From the NCBI GenBank assembly GCA_963837265.1, contig CAWIMQ010000002.1, positions 372,001-436,000 on the forward strand: a stretch of 64,000 bases of DNA, given 5' to 3'. This document shows positions 7,773-16,433 of the stretch, in pieces (position 1 is the stretch's first letter; every line of letters starts with the position of its first letter). Under the pieces are notes generated by a model that was not told the origin of the DNA, did not search any database, and saw only the letters and a program-made list of their open reading frames with translations. The translations under genes were made by a program, and so were the position numbers. The stretch is from DATBLE01 sp963837265. Lineage in GTDB: Bacteria > Actinomycetota > Thermoleophilia > Gaiellales > Gaiellaceae.

Positions 7773-9190
7773 CTCTCGCTCCTTTCGCGATGCCCAGGGA
7801 CGAGGGCCCCTGCGAGCCACCAGAGACAGTACGCGAGCCACGGCACCCCGAGCGCGTCGGTCTGGACTGCGAGGGCGAGCACGGCGGCGATCCCTGCGGC
7901 GACGGCGGCCGCGGCGCGGTCCCCCGACCACCCTGCCCGGCCGAGGCCGTGGAGGAGGGAAAGGCTCCAGGCGACGAACAGCAGCGCGCCCGCGAGGCCG
8001 GCCTCGGCGCCGAGCTCGGTGTAGTTCGACTCGCCGGCCTTCAGCTGCACGCCGAAGCGCTGCGCGGTCGTCCCGGCGTTTCCGAGGCCGTAGCCCTGCG
8101 GGTGGTGCACGACGGTGCGGATCCCGTCGCGGAGGCTGTCCAGGTGGCTGCGGATCGACGGCTCGCCGAGGCTCGCCGTGCCCGGGAGCCCGCTTCCCCT
8201 CGGCAGAGGGCCCTTCGCGCGGGCCTGTGCCTCCTGGTACGGCAGGTCCGATGCGAACCAGTGCGTGCGTGGAGCGATCAGGTGGAAGATCGCCGCGAAC
8301 CCGAGGCCGGCGGCGACGACGGCCGCGGCGGCAGGCAGGGGCCACCGGCGGCGCCGGGCGACCCCGAGAACGACGAGACCGATACCGAGCGCGACGATCG
8401 ACGAACGGGAGAACGTCCAGAGCAGTCCGGCGGCGCAGATCAGCCCGAGCGAGACGGCGACGGGCCGCCGGCGGCGCGCGGTCGCGAGCACGAGCAGAGC
8501 GACGACGAGCATGTACGCCGTCGCGAGCGGCGAGACGAACGTCGACACGAGCCTCCGGTAGAGACCGTGGCTCGTGTTGAACGCGAAGTTCTCCGGCAGC
8601 CCGGCAGGCCCGTGGTAGTCGTACCCGAGCTCCCGGTGGAAGTATCCCACCGCACCGGAGTGGCGCCACCACTCGATCGGCACCGCGTAGACCTCGACCA
8701 GCCCCCACCCGGCGACGGCGGCGGCAGCGGCGGCGACCACCCACCGGATCCGCCGCACGTCGAGCGGGAGTGACCGCCCGAGGAGGTAGGCGGCGACGAG
8801 GACGAGATCGTGCCGTAGGCCGTACGCGATCGCCTTCGCGCCCGCGTGCCCGCCGAGCACGCTCTGCGGGATCAGCGCGTAGAGGACGACGACCGCTGCG
8901 TACGCGAGCGCGAGGCCGTCGATCCAGCCGGGACGAAACGGGAGACGCCGCGCCGTCGCCGCCCGGGCGGCGACCGAGACGAGCGCGGTGGCGAGCACGA
9001 TCTCCTTCCACGCCTCGACCACCGTGAGGGCGCTTCCGCTGACGCCGCCTCCGTACAGGAGCGACATGACGATGTTGTGCACCGGCAGCCCGAGGGCGAA
9101 CAGGTAGAGCGCGACGGGCGGGCGGCGCAGAACGGCCGGGACTGCGACCACGAGGAGAACGCCGTAGACGGCGAGGGCGGCGCTCGTCAT
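7769..9190 (-). CDS. O-antigen ligase/polymerase-like membrane protein
   Basis: This 473-residue polytopic membrane protein has ten or more hydrophobic helices. A large polar loop lies between helices near residues 320-400 (FHLIAPRTHWFASDLPYQEAQ to GYGLGNAGTTAQRFG). This is the arrangement of the Wzy/WaaL O-antigen ligase family, and the loop motif HHPQGYGLGNAG resembles that of family members. It probably transfers or polymerises a surface glycan. It starts at ATG 9190, overlapping the methyltransferase stop by four bases, and is itself coupled to the VOC gene. The exact glycan is unknown. Confidence 0.75.
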   Translation of the reverse strand: MTSAALAVYGVLLVVAVPAVLRRPPVALYLFALGLPVHNIVMSLLYGGGVSGSALTVVEAWKEIVLATALVSVAARAATARRLPFRPGWIDGLALAYAAVVVLYALIPQSVLGGHAGAKAIAYGLRHDLVLVAAYLLGRSLPLDVRRIRWVVAAAAAAVAGWGLVEVYAVPIEWWRHSGAVGYFHRELGYDYHGPAGLPENFAFNTSHGLYRRLVSTFVSPLATAYMLVVALLVLATARRRRPVAVSLGLICAAGLLWTFSRSSIVALGIGLVVLGVARRRRWPLPAAAAVVAAGLGFAAIFHLIAPRTHWFASDLPYQEAQARAKGPLPRGSGLPGTASLGEPSIRSHLDSLRDGIRTVVHHPQGYGLGNAGTTAQRFGVQLKAGESNYTELGAEAGLAGALLFVAWSLSLLHGLGRAGWSGDRAAAAVAAGIAAVLALAVQTDALGVPWLAYCLWWLAGALVPGHRERSER

Positions 9191-9843
9191 GCCCGGCGCA
9201 GCCGCAGGAAGCGGTCGCGGCAGAAGCGGTAGGCCGAAGGCCCCTCGTCGAAGGCCGCGGCCTGGAGCCCGGCCTCCGCGAGCGCGTCGCCCAGCTCGCG
9301 GCCGGTCAGCCGATATCCGCGGAAGGCTGCCCGGCGGTCGGGGCGGCGGGCCAGGCGGACGAGCGGCGCGCGCAGCGTGCGCCAGGCGCGCCCCGCGCCG
9401 CCGCCCAGGACGGGCACCTGGACGAACGCCTCGCCCTCCGGCGCCAGCACGCGGGCGAACTCCTCCAGGTAGGAGCGGACGACACGCGCCGTGGGCAGGT
9501 GCTGGAGGACGAGATAGCAGATCACGGCGTCTGCGATCCCGTCCTCGAGACCGTCGAGCCGTTCTCCGGAGACGAGATGGAACGACACGTTCGAGGCCTG
9601 CACGCGCTGTCCGGCGCGTTCCAGCATCGAGGGAGACACGTCGACGGCGATCACCCGGTCGAACCGCTCTGCGAGGACGCCGGTCATCCGCCCCGGCCCG
9701 CAGCCGACCTCGACGCACGTGCCGCCTCGCGGGTCTGCCCCGAGCCGCCCGAGGAGGCCGGCGAGCTCCTCCGCTCCGGTCGCCGGGTCGCCGACGTACG
9801 CCGGGGTGTCCGTCCCGGCGAGCGCGTCCCACGTCCGGCGCAT
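9187..9843 (-). CDS. SAM-dependent methyltransferase, class I
   Basis: This is a Rossmann-fold methyltransferase of about 218 residues. Motif I is CVEVGCGPGRMTG, motif II is VIAVDVSPSMLERA, and AVICYLVLQHLP and FARVLAPEGEAFVQVPV follow. I chose ATG 9843 (MRRTWDALAG) rather than 9969, because the extra 42 residues would be encoded by the dispersed repeat at 9913-9939 and have no methyltransferase similarity. It is the first gene of a three-gene coupled run with the O-antigen ligase-like and VOC genes, which suggests a role in surface glycan or lipid modification. The substrate is not known. Confidence 0.82.
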   Translation of the reverse strand: MRRTWDALAGTDTPAYVGDPATGAEELAGLLGRLGADPRGGTCVEVGCGPGRMTGVLAERFDRVIAVDVSPSMLERAGQRVQASNVSFHLVSGERLDGLEDGIADAVICYLVLQHLPTARVVRSYLEEFARVLAPEGEAFVQVPVLGGGAGRAWRTLRAPLVRLARRPDRRAAFRGYRLTGRELGDALAEAGLQAAAFDEGPSAYRFCRDRFLRLRRA

Positions 9844-9912
9844 CTCCAAGCTGGGCAGAGGGTATCCCCAGCCCTCACGGGCCTCGGGCCTCCCGGTTCT
9901 CCACATCCAGTG

Positions 9913-9939
9913 CCTGGCACTCGAGGCGTGACGATTCCG
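9913..9939. repeat. Dispersed intergenic repeat, copy B
   Basis: This 27-bp sequence begins CCTGGCACTCGAGG and ends GTGACGATTCCG. It matches the reverse complement of 1023-1049 at 25 of 27 positions and includes the GTGCCTGGCAC-type palindromic core. Confidence 0.7.
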
Positions 9940-9998
9940 TGCCGCCTCTTCCACCGCCAGCCCCGGCAAAGGCAGGGTCGGGGCCGGCCAGCCGTTCC

Positions 9999-10029
9999 CC
10001 AGTGACAGTCACCCGGTGACTGTCACTGG
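9999..10029. repeat. Perfect 14-bp inverted repeat (REP-like palindrome P1)
   Basis: CCAGTGACAGTCAC, loop CCG, GTGACTGTCACTGG: all 14 pairs match. It lies in the divergent gap between the methyltransferase and the alkA-like gene. It shares the GACAGTCAC/GTGACTGTC half-sites with the palindrome at 59253-59277. Confidence 0.85.
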
Positions 10030-10087
10030 TTCTGGGGTGGCGCGAGACGAGCTTCTCGTCCGGAGACGTGGCCACTATTCTCGGCCC

Positions 10088-10924
10088 ATGGTCGCGGCCG
10101 ACCTTCGCCCTCGCGGGCCGTACTCGCTCGCCCTCTCCGCGCGGCTCGTCGGCGATGCGACGCGTCGCTTCCGCGAGGGCATCCTCACGGCCGAGCTCCC
10201 GGAGGGGCAGGGCATCGCGTGGCAGCGTCCGGACGGCGTCGTCTGCCTGCGCGCAAGCGGCGAAGAGGCCCTCGACCGGCTCCGCTTCTGCCTCGGGGTA
10301 GACGACGACCACACGCCGTTTCTCCTCCGGTTCGGCAAGGATCCGCTCATCGGGCGGACGGTCCGGCTCCTGCGCGGCCTGCGCCCGGTGCGGACCGCGA
10401 CCGTCGCCCACGCGCTGCTGCGGGCGCTCTGCGGACAGCTGATCCTCGCCAGCGAGGCCCGGGCGATGGAGCGCAGGATCGTCCGGGCGGCGACGGTGCG
10501 CCGCGACCGCCTGAACGTGCCGCCGTCGACCGCCGACCTCGCCCGCTTCGCGCCGGCGGAGCTCAGGCGGCTCGGGCTCCACGCCCGCCGCGGCGCGACG
10601 CTCGCCCGTCTGAGCCGCTCGCTCGAGCTCGAGCGGCTGAAGGAACTGCCCACCGCCTCGGTCGCCGAACGCCTGGCGCCCGAGCGCGGGCTCGGCCCGT
10701 GGTCGGTCGGCGTCGTCTGCCTCGAGGGCCTCGGCCGGTTCGAGCGCGGCCTGGAAGGAGACCTTGGCCTGGTCAAGCTGCTCGGGGCCGTCCGCGGCCG
10801 CCGGGTCGAGGGCTGGGAGACGGCCGAGCTGCTGGAGCCGTACGGCGAGTGGGCCGGGCTGGCCAGCGTCTACCTGCTCGCCGGCCACGCGCAGGGCCTC
10901 GTCCCGATCGCCCGCGCCGCGTGA
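10088..10924 (+). CDS. DNA-3-methyladenine glycosylase, AlkA-like (HhH-GPD)
   Basis: This 278-residue base-excision repair glycosylase probably removes alkylated bases. The helix-hairpin-helix-GPD core is visible as LAPERGLGPWSVGVVCLEGLG followed by GDLGL, whose Asp is the expected catalytic residue. The N-terminal part (GPYSLALSARL) fits the AlkA N-domain. ATG 10088 was chosen because the longer frame begins inside the palindrome at 9999-10029. Its stop overlaps the next gene by four bases (GTGA), so it is coupled to the TIM-barrel gene and, through that, to proC. Confidence 0.82.
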   Translation: MVAADLRPRGPYSLALSARLVGDATRRFREGILTAELPEGQGIAWQRPDGVVCLRASGEEALDRLRFCLGVDDDHTPFLLRFGKDPLIGRTVRLLRGLRPVRTATVAHALLRALCGQLILASEARAMERRIVRAATVRRDRLNVPPSTADLARFAPAELRRLGLHARRGATLARLSRSLELERLKELPTASVAERLAPERGLGPWSVGVVCLEGLGRFERGLEGDLGLVKLLGAVRGRRVEGWETAELLEPYGEWAGLASVYLLAGHAQGLVPIARAA

Positions 10925-11673
10925 TCCCGCTGATCTCGACCGGGGTCGTCACCCGGTACCCCGAGTTCCCCGACCACCGGCGCATCCTCGATCATCCGAT
11001 CCCGCTCGGACTGGAGCTCTCGATCTATCGCGACTGGGACGAGCGGGTCGTCGACGACCTGCACGCCCTGCCCGTCGCAGTCGCGCACGCCGAGAAGACG
11101 ATCGGCGCGACGCTCTCGGGCGACGAGCCCGCGTTCGACCGCTTCGCGCTCTCCTGCCGCATCGCCGCAGGCGTCGGCGCACGGCTCCTCGTACTGCACC
11201 TCTGGGAGCTTCCCGACGGCGACCGCCACCTCGAGCGCAATCTCGCCCACCTCCCGCGGCTGCTGGACACGGCCGAGGAGCACGCCCTGACCCTCGCGGT
11301 GGAGACGATCCCGTGCTCGGCCGGCTCCCCGATCGAGAACGTCCTCCGCGCCTGCGACCGCGACGAGCGCTGCCGCGTGACCATCGACACCGAGTTCCTC
11401 GCGCTCCACCGCCAGCTCGACCGCGCAACGGAGCTCGGCGACCGGATCGGCCACGTCCACGCGAAGGACTTCGATCGCGAGCGCTGGGTGAACCGGGCGT
11501 GGAACCGCTACCTGATCCCGGGCGAGGGCGAGGTCGACGTGGACGCGTTCCTCGCCGCCCTGCCGTTCGACGGCACGGTGACGCTGGAGGCATCGGCGGT
11601 CCGCCCGGACGGCGCCGTGGACGAGGAACGGCTCGCGAAGTGCGTAGCCTGGCTGCGTAGACTCGAGGGATGA
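10921..11673 (+). CDS. Sugar phosphate isomerase/epimerase-like TIM-barrel protein
   Basis: This protein of about 250 residues belongs to the xylose isomerase-like AP-endonuclease-2 superfamily. VLHLWELPDGDRHLERNL, LAVETIPCSAGSPIENV, VTIDTEFLALH and IGHVHAKDFD carry the Glu, Asp and His metal-ligand positions of the barrel. It may act on a sugar, or, given the upstream alkA-like gene, as a DNA-repair nuclease of the same fold; sequence alone does not decide. It starts with GTG overlapping the glycosylase stop, and its own stop overlaps the proC ATG (ATGA). Confidence 0.72.
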   Translation: MIPLISTGVVTRYPEFPDHRRILDHPIPLGLELSIYRDWDERVVDDLHALPVAVAHAEKTIGATLSGDEPAFDRFALSCRIAAGVGARLLVLHLWELPDGDRHLERNLAHLPRLLDTAEEHALTLAVETIPCSAGSPIENVLRACDRDERCRVTIDTEFLALHRQLDRATELGDRIGHVHAKDFDRERWVNRAWNRYLIPGEGEVDVDAFLAALPFDGTVTLEASAVRPDGAVDEERLAKCVAWLRRLEG

Positions 11674-12482
11674 GCACCCGCGTCGCGATCCTGGGCTGTG
11701 GGAAGATCGGCGAGTCGCTGCTCGCCGGGCTGCTCAGCGCCCGGTGGCGCGCCCCGGACGACGTCGTCGTCACCTGCAGGCGGGACGAGCGCGCCGACGA
11801 GCTCGCCCGGCGTTTCGGCGTCGAGGCGACGCTCGCCAACGGCGCGGCCGTCGCCGGCTCCACGCTCGTCGTCGTCGCGGTCAAGCCGCAGGACATCGAG
11901 GGGTTGCTCGGCGAGATCGGGCCGCTGCTCTCCTCCGGCCAGACGGTGCTGTCGGTGGCAGCGGCGATCCCGACCGCGCGGATCGAGGCCCGGATCGCTG
12001 CGAGCGTCCCGGTCGTCCGCTCGATGCCGAACGCGCCGGCCGTCGTCCACGAGGGAATCGCCGGCATCTGCGCCGGCGCGCACGCACGCGAGGAGCACCT
12101 TGCCCTGGCCGAGGAGTGCCTTTCCCACCTGGGGCCGGTCGTTCGCGTTCCAGAGGCGTACATGGACGCGGTCACGGCGGTGTCGGGCTCGGGCCCCGCG
12201 TACTTCGCGCTGCTCGCCGAGGCGATGATCGAGGCGGGCATCCTGCTCGGCCTGTCGCGAGAAATGACGACGCAGCTCGTCGTCCAGACCATGCTCGGCA
12301 CGGCGAAGCTTCTCCGCGACGAGCACGTCCACCCGGTCGAGCTCCGCGAGGCGGTCACCTCGCCGGGCGGGACCACCATCCGGGCGATCCGAGAGCTGGA
12401 GCAGGCAGGCGTGCGGGCCGCGTTCCTGAACGCGATCGAGGCTGCGATGGAGCGCTCGCGGGAGCTCGCGGAATGGGAGTGA
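11670..12482 (+). CDS. proC: Pyrroline-5-carboxylate reductase
   Basis: This is the last enzyme of proline synthesis, reducing 1-pyrroline-5-carboxylate with NAD(P)H. The 270-residue protein has the N-terminal dinucleotide-binding motif ILGCGKIGESLL, then VAVKPQD, VRSMPNAPAVVHEG, the signature AVSGSGPAYFALLAEAM and the C-terminal VTSPGGTTIRAIRELE. All the expected conserved blocks are present. It overlaps the TIM-barrel gene (ATGA) and the 6-phosphogluconolactonase gene, giving a four-gene coupled run. Confidence 0.95.
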   Translation: MSTRVAILGCGKIGESLLAGLLSARWRAPDDVVVTCRRDERADELARRFGVEATLANGAAVAGSTLVVVAVKPQDIEGLLGEIGPLLSSGQTVLSVAAAIPTARIEARIAASVPVVRSMPNAPAVVHEGIAGICAGAHAREEHLALAEECLSHLGPVVRVPEAYMDAVTAVSGSGPAYFALLAEAMIEAGILLGLSREMTTQLVVQTMLGTAKLLRDEHVHPVELREAVTSPGGTTIRAIRELEQAGVRAAFLNAIEAAMERSRELAEWE

Positions 12483-13162
12483 CCGGCGACCTTGAGATCC
12501 GCGTCGTCGGCGACGCCGACCTGGCGGGCGAGGCGGCCGCAGCGCTCATCGCCGAGGCGGCGGCCAGGGGCGGCCACATCGGGCTCTCCGGTGGATCGAG
12601 CCCCCGGCCGGCGTACGAGCGCGCCGCCGTCCTCCGCCCCGACTGGGGCGGGGTCGAGCTCTGGTGGGTCGACGACCGGTGCGTTCCCCCCGCCGACGGG
12701 CGGTCGAACTACCGGCTGGTCCGGGAGTCGCTGCTCGACGGGTTGTCGCGACCGCCTGCCGCGGTGCACAGGATCCACGGCGAGCTCGACCCGAAGGCGG
12801 CCGCGGCCGAGTACGACGCCGCGCTCGACGGCGTGACCCTCGAGCTCGCCGTGATGGGCATCGGCACCGACGGGCACACCGCCTCGCTCTTCCCCGACGC
12901 GCCCGCCCTGGACGAGGGCGAGCGCCGTGCCGTCGCGGCCGAGGCGGCGCTGGAGCCGTTCGTCCCCCGGGTGACGATGACCCGGCCGGTGCTGGCGGCG
13001 ACCCGGACGATGCTCTACCTCGTCACCGGCGAGTTGAAGGCGGACGCCGTGCGCCGCGCCTTCGCCGACCCGCCCTCGCCCGGGACACCGGCGAGCCTCG
13101 TCCGCGGGCGACGGACGATCCTGCTCGCCGATCGTTCGGCCGCGGCGCAGCTTCCGACCTAG
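12473..13162 (+). CDS. pgl: 6-phosphogluconolactonase
   Basis: This enzyme hydrolyses 6-phosphogluconolactone in the oxidative pentose phosphate pathway. It has about 229 residues with the family motifs GLSGGSSPRPAYE, WWVDDRCVPPADGRSNY and the diagnostic ELAVMGIGTDGHTASLFP. The start is ATG 12473 or GTG 12479; the latter would give a classic GTGA overlap with the proC stop, the former an 10-base overlap. The rest of the pentose phosphate operon (zwf, tal) is not in the window. It ends convergently, overlapping the stop of the following minus-strand gene. Confidence 0.9.
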   Translation: MGVTGDLEIRVVGDADLAGEAAAALIAEAAARGGHIGLSGGSSPRPAYERAAVLRPDWGGVELWWVDDRCVPPADGRSNYRLVRESLLDGLSRPPAAVHRIHGELDPKAAAAEYDAALDGVTLELAVMGIGTDGHTASLFPDAPALDEGERRAVAAEAALEPFVPRVTMTRPVLAATRTMLYLVTGELKADAVRRAFADPPSPGTPASLVRGRRTILLADRSAAAQLPT

Positions 13163-13803
13163 GGCAGAAGCGCCGACTCGAGACCGGCCGCCATCGCCCG
13201 GGTCGCGGCGAGGACCTGGAGCACGAGCACGGTGTCCGCCACCGGCACGTCCTCGAGATAGCCGTCGCGGGTCTCGAACGACGAGAGCACCGACTCGATC
13301 GCCTCGACGTAGCCGACCACGTCCTCGGCGGCGATCGTCGCCAGCGCGTCGCCGACGTCGCGTGGGAAGTCGTCCCGGATCCGGATCGCGTCGGCGTGGA
13401 CGCGGGCCTGCCTCCACTCGCCGAGCACGGAGCACGCGAGCGCGGCTGCGTACCGGCCGATCGACGAGTCCGCCTCGCCCGCCCCTTCCCCGAGCGTCCA
13501 GCGCGCAGCTTCCTCGGCCGCCGTCCGGTCGCCGGCGAGGATGAGCGCCTTCATCGCCCCGATGGGACGGCCCCAGCTCCCCGCCGGCGCGTCCGCATAG
13601 CTCTCCCGCCACCGCGCAGCCGCACGCTCGAGCCACGGCCGGGCGTCCTCCCCCTGCATCAGCAGGCACAGCCCGGCGCCGTAGGCGGCGTTGCCCATCC
13701 TGGTGAGCTGGCGCTGCCGCTCGTCGGGGTCGCCGCCCAGCCTGGCCTCGCCTTCCCGGTACCGGCCGGCCTCGCGTTCCGTCAGCTCGGTCCAGTCGGC
13801 CAC
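13159..13803 (-). CDS. Helical repeat protein of unknown function
   Basis: This cytoplasmic protein of about 214 residues is dominated by Ala-rich helices: ARPWLERAAARWRESYADAP, GDRTAAEEAARWTLGEGAG and IGRYAAALACSVLGEWRQARVHA. The periodicity resembles TPR-type helical repeats. I do not recognise a family. GTG at 13803 (VADWTELTEREAG) was chosen because the longer frame upstream is Arg/Pro-rich shadow sequence. It is a single gene, convergent with pgl and divergent from the helicase. The small protein at 35779-36219 has a similar TPR-like look and may share its general role. Confidence 0.6.
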   Translation of the reverse strand: MADWTELTEREAGRYREGEARLGGDPDERQRQLTRMGNAAYGAGLCLLMQGEDARPWLERAAARWRESYADAPAGSWGRPIGAMKALILAGDRTAAEEAARWTLGEGAGEADSSIGRYAAALACSVLGEWRQARVHADAIRIRDDFPRDVGDALATIAAEDVVGYVEAIESVLSSFETRDGYLEDVPVADTVLVLQVLAATRAMAAGLESALLP

Positions 13804-13973
13804 GCACGGAGTATCGCCTCTCCTGCCCGCGTCGCCGCCGTTGCCCGGTGGCGATCGAGCCTGGAAGGCGCACGGACCGTCCCCCGAACACGCTATGCTT
13901 CTGGCAGGCGACGCCCTGCCCGGGGTTTTGGGCACCTTTTCTCGAAGCGAAGCAGCGCATTGGCGTCGCGCCC

Positions 13974-16427
13974 ATGCAGGAAACGATCGACCAGCCTTTG
14001 ACGATGCCTGAGGTGACGGGTGATCTCGTCGCTTCGGCAGAGCGCGCCGCGCAGTGGGCGGGTGAGCCGTTTCTCCACCCCGGCGAGGATCCGGACCAGG
14101 TGCTCGTAGGCGGCAGCGCGCGCAGGCTCGCGCTCGACGACGCGCTCGCCGAGATCGAGGCCGGCCGCTCCGAGCCCTCGCCCGACTGGAAGATCCGCTA
14201 CGCGCTCATGCTCGGCCTCGAGCGCGTCCTCAGCGAGAAGCCCCCGCGCCTCAAGTCCGGCACGGAGCTGCGCCGCCACCAGGTGGACGCCCTCGCGGGG
14301 ATGCTGACCGAGCTCATCGCCGCCGCGCAGCGCGAGCCCGAGCCGGCGGACGAGCCGGAGGAGGAGTACGAGGAAGAGGAAGACGAGGAGAACGGCGAGA
14401 ACGGCTCCCTTCACGCCGACGACGGCGGTCTCGAGGAGGCCGGGGCCCCGCCGGCCGTCGACCCGGGCGCCGTCCGCCGCTATCGCTTCCGCCACCCGAC
14501 CGCATCCGGCAAGACGATCGCGGCGGCCGGCTTCGTCGAGGCGGCCCGCACGGTCGGCGTCCTGATCCTCACGCACCGCCGGCTGCTCGTCAGCCAGTTC
14601 AATCGCGAGCTGAGAGCCGAGGGCTACGGCGACCGCATCACCCCGGAGATCACCGGCGGAGGCCGTCCGCCCCGCCGCGATCCGATCACCATCCAGACCT
14701 ACGCGTGGTTCGCCCGGCACGTGCGCGAGCTGAGCCGCGAGGCGTACCAGCTCGTCATCTGCGACGAGGCGCACACGGCGCTCGGCGAGAAGACGAGCGC
14801 GGCGATCCGCAGCTTCCCGGAGCCGATCTTCGTCGGGATGACCGCAACCGAGCAGTTGATCGCCAAACAGGTCTCGGACGTCTTCCCCGCCTCGGTCGAC
14901 GACCTCCCGCTCGGCGACGCCGCTCGCCGGGGCCTGATCGCGCCCCTCCGAACGCTGCGCGTCCCTCCGGCGGCGGCGATCAACTCGGTGCCGATCGTCG
15001 GCGGCGACTTCGACCAGCAGGCCCTCGCCAGGGTCCTCGATCACGTCGCCCTCAACCAGGCTGCGGCGAGCCTCTACCGCGACCGCTTCGACTCGACGCC
15101 CGGGATCGTCTACGCCGCCGGGGTCGACCACGCCTACAACCTCGCCCAGGAGTTCCGTGCGGCGGGGCTGAAGGCGGAGGCGGTGAGCGGCCGGACGCCG
15201 CCCGTGCGGCTGGCCGAGATCCTCGCCGCCTACGAGCGCGGGGACATCGACGTGCTCGTGAACGCGATGCTGCTCGCAGAGGGCTGGAACTCACCGCGTG
15301 CGACCGTGGTCATGCATCTCGCGCCGACGGCCAGCAAGCGCGTCTACCAGCAGCGGATCGGCCGGATCATGCGGCTGCACCCGCGCAAGGAGGCGGGGGT
15401 CGTCGTCGATTTCGTCCAGAAGGGCGCGACCCACAACGACCGGGTGGTGACGCTCCACTCGTTGCTCGGGGCGGACTTCTACCGCGAGGGGGCGCGCGTC
15501 ACCCCCGCGCCGCGGCGCCGCGTCCAGCGCAAGGCGCGTCGAAAGCTCTCGCCGGCGCCGTGGCTCGTTCCGGTCACCCCCGACGTCAACCGCCGGCTCG
15601 CCGTCATCCAGCGTGAGTGGCAGCGCGTCGACCCGCGCTACCTCGACGAGGAGGAGCAGCGTTTCTGGGCGCGCATCGCCGGCCGGCAGGCGCGCTTCGA
15701 CGACCGGCTGGTGCTGTTCGAGAAGCTCAGCGCCCGCGCGAGCCAGGCGGCGCTGGAGCAGTTCCTGTTCACGTGCGCGGCCGAGAACCCGAACCGGCGC
15801 CTGCGGCTGATGGCGCTCTCCGACCGGGTTTCCAGGCCGGTCGATCGTGCCAGCTTCGACGACCTGGTCACGCTCGTCACCCAGGCTCCGCCCTGGGAGA
15901 AGGACCGCGTCCAGGGTGTTCGCGTGCTGTTCCGGGCGATCGGCGAGACGAAGCCGGACGCGCCGGAGCAGATCCTCGCCCGCTGGACGTGGCGGCTCGC
16001 CCGGACGGTACGCAAGGTGCTCGACCGGAAGGCGAGCGCCGAGTACCCCGACGCCAAACGGCTGCTCGGCGCGCTCGCCAACTCGCGCGGGCAGCGACAC
16101 GAGGAGAACGCGATCAAGCTCGCCGCTGCAGCAAGGCAGCTGCCGATCGGAACAGCGGCCGCCCTGCTCGCATCCGCGGAGGGTTACACGCCGCGGGCGA
16201 ACCACCAGCTCGAGGCGGCACGCGAGGCGCTCGGCTCGACCCCGGAGGTTGCGACCGCGCTCGCGGAGGACCTCCCCCAGCCGAAGGCGCATCCGGGCCG
16301 CCGGAGGCGGCGCAGGCGGAAGAAGAGGTCCGCACCCGCGCCCCAGAGCCGGGACGGACAGCAGCCCGCCGGCCCGCCCGAGACCGACGACCCCGTAACA
16401 ACCGGACCGGCCGAAGAGACCGTATAG
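13974..16427 (+). CDS. Superfamily 2 DEAD/DEAH-box helicase
   Basis: This 817-residue ATP-dependent nucleic acid translocase has Walker A HPTASGKT (residues ~174-181), LTHRRLLV (motif Ia), DEAH (264-267) and GMTATE (motif III). The second RecA-like domain holds NAMLLAEGWNSPRATVV and motif VI YQQRIGRIMR (458-467). The layout resembles UvrB/type III restriction-type SF2 enzymes. An acidic insert (about 122-150, largely Glu/Asp) separates the Q-like region ELRRHQVDALAGM from Walker A. The C-terminal 250 residues are helical and end in an Arg/Lys-rich basic tail, probably for nucleic acid contact. The start is ATG 13974 (ATG 14004 is an alternative). It lies six bases from the DipZ-like gene. Confidence 0.85.
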   Translation: MQETIDQPLTMPEVTGDLVASAERAAQWAGEPFLHPGEDPDQVLVGGSARRLALDDALAEIEAGRSEPSPDWKIRYALMLGLERVLSEKPPRLKSGTELRRHQVDALAGMLTELIAAAQREPEPADEPEEEYEEEEDEENGENGSLHADDGGLEEAGAPPAVDPGAVRRYRFRHPTASGKTIAAAGFVEAARTVGVLILTHRRLLVSQFNRELRAEGYGDRITPEITGGGRPPRRDPITIQTYAWFARHVRELSREAYQLVICDEAHTALGEKTSAAIRSFPEPIFVGMTATEQLIAKQVSDVFPASVDDLPLGDAARRGLIAPLRTLRVPPAAAINSVPIVGGDFDQQALARVLDHVALNQAAASLYRDRFDSTPGIVYAAGVDHAYNLAQEFRAAGLKAEAVSGRTPPVRLAEILAAYERGDIDVLVNAMLLAEGWNSPRATVVMHLAPTASKRVYQQRIGRIMRLHPRKEAGVVVDFVQKGATHNDRVVTLHSLLGADFYREGARVTPAPRRRVQRKARRKLSPAPWLVPVTPDVNRRLAVIQREWQRVDPRYLDEEEQRFWARIAGRQARFDDRLVLFEKLSARASQAALEQFLFTCAAENPNRRLRLMALSDRVSRPVDRASFDDLVTLVTQAPPWEKDRVQGVRVLFRAIGETKPDAPEQILARWTWRLARTVRKVLDRKASAEYPDAKRLLGALANSRGQRHEENAIKLAAAARQLPIGTAAALLASAEGYTPRANHQLEAAREALGSTPEVATALAEDLPQPKAHPGRRRRRRRKKRSAPAPQSRDGQQPAGPPETDDPVTTGPAEETV

Positions 16428-16433
16428 CGGACG

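Noticed and set aside
9844..9969. Longer N-terminus for the methyltransferase from 9969
   Set aside because: It would be encoded by the dispersed repeat copy B, and the extra residues do not match methyltransferases.
10016..10087. Earlier start for the alkA-like gene at GTG 10016
   Set aside because: The codons would come from the right arm of palindrome P1 and add no AlkA similarity.
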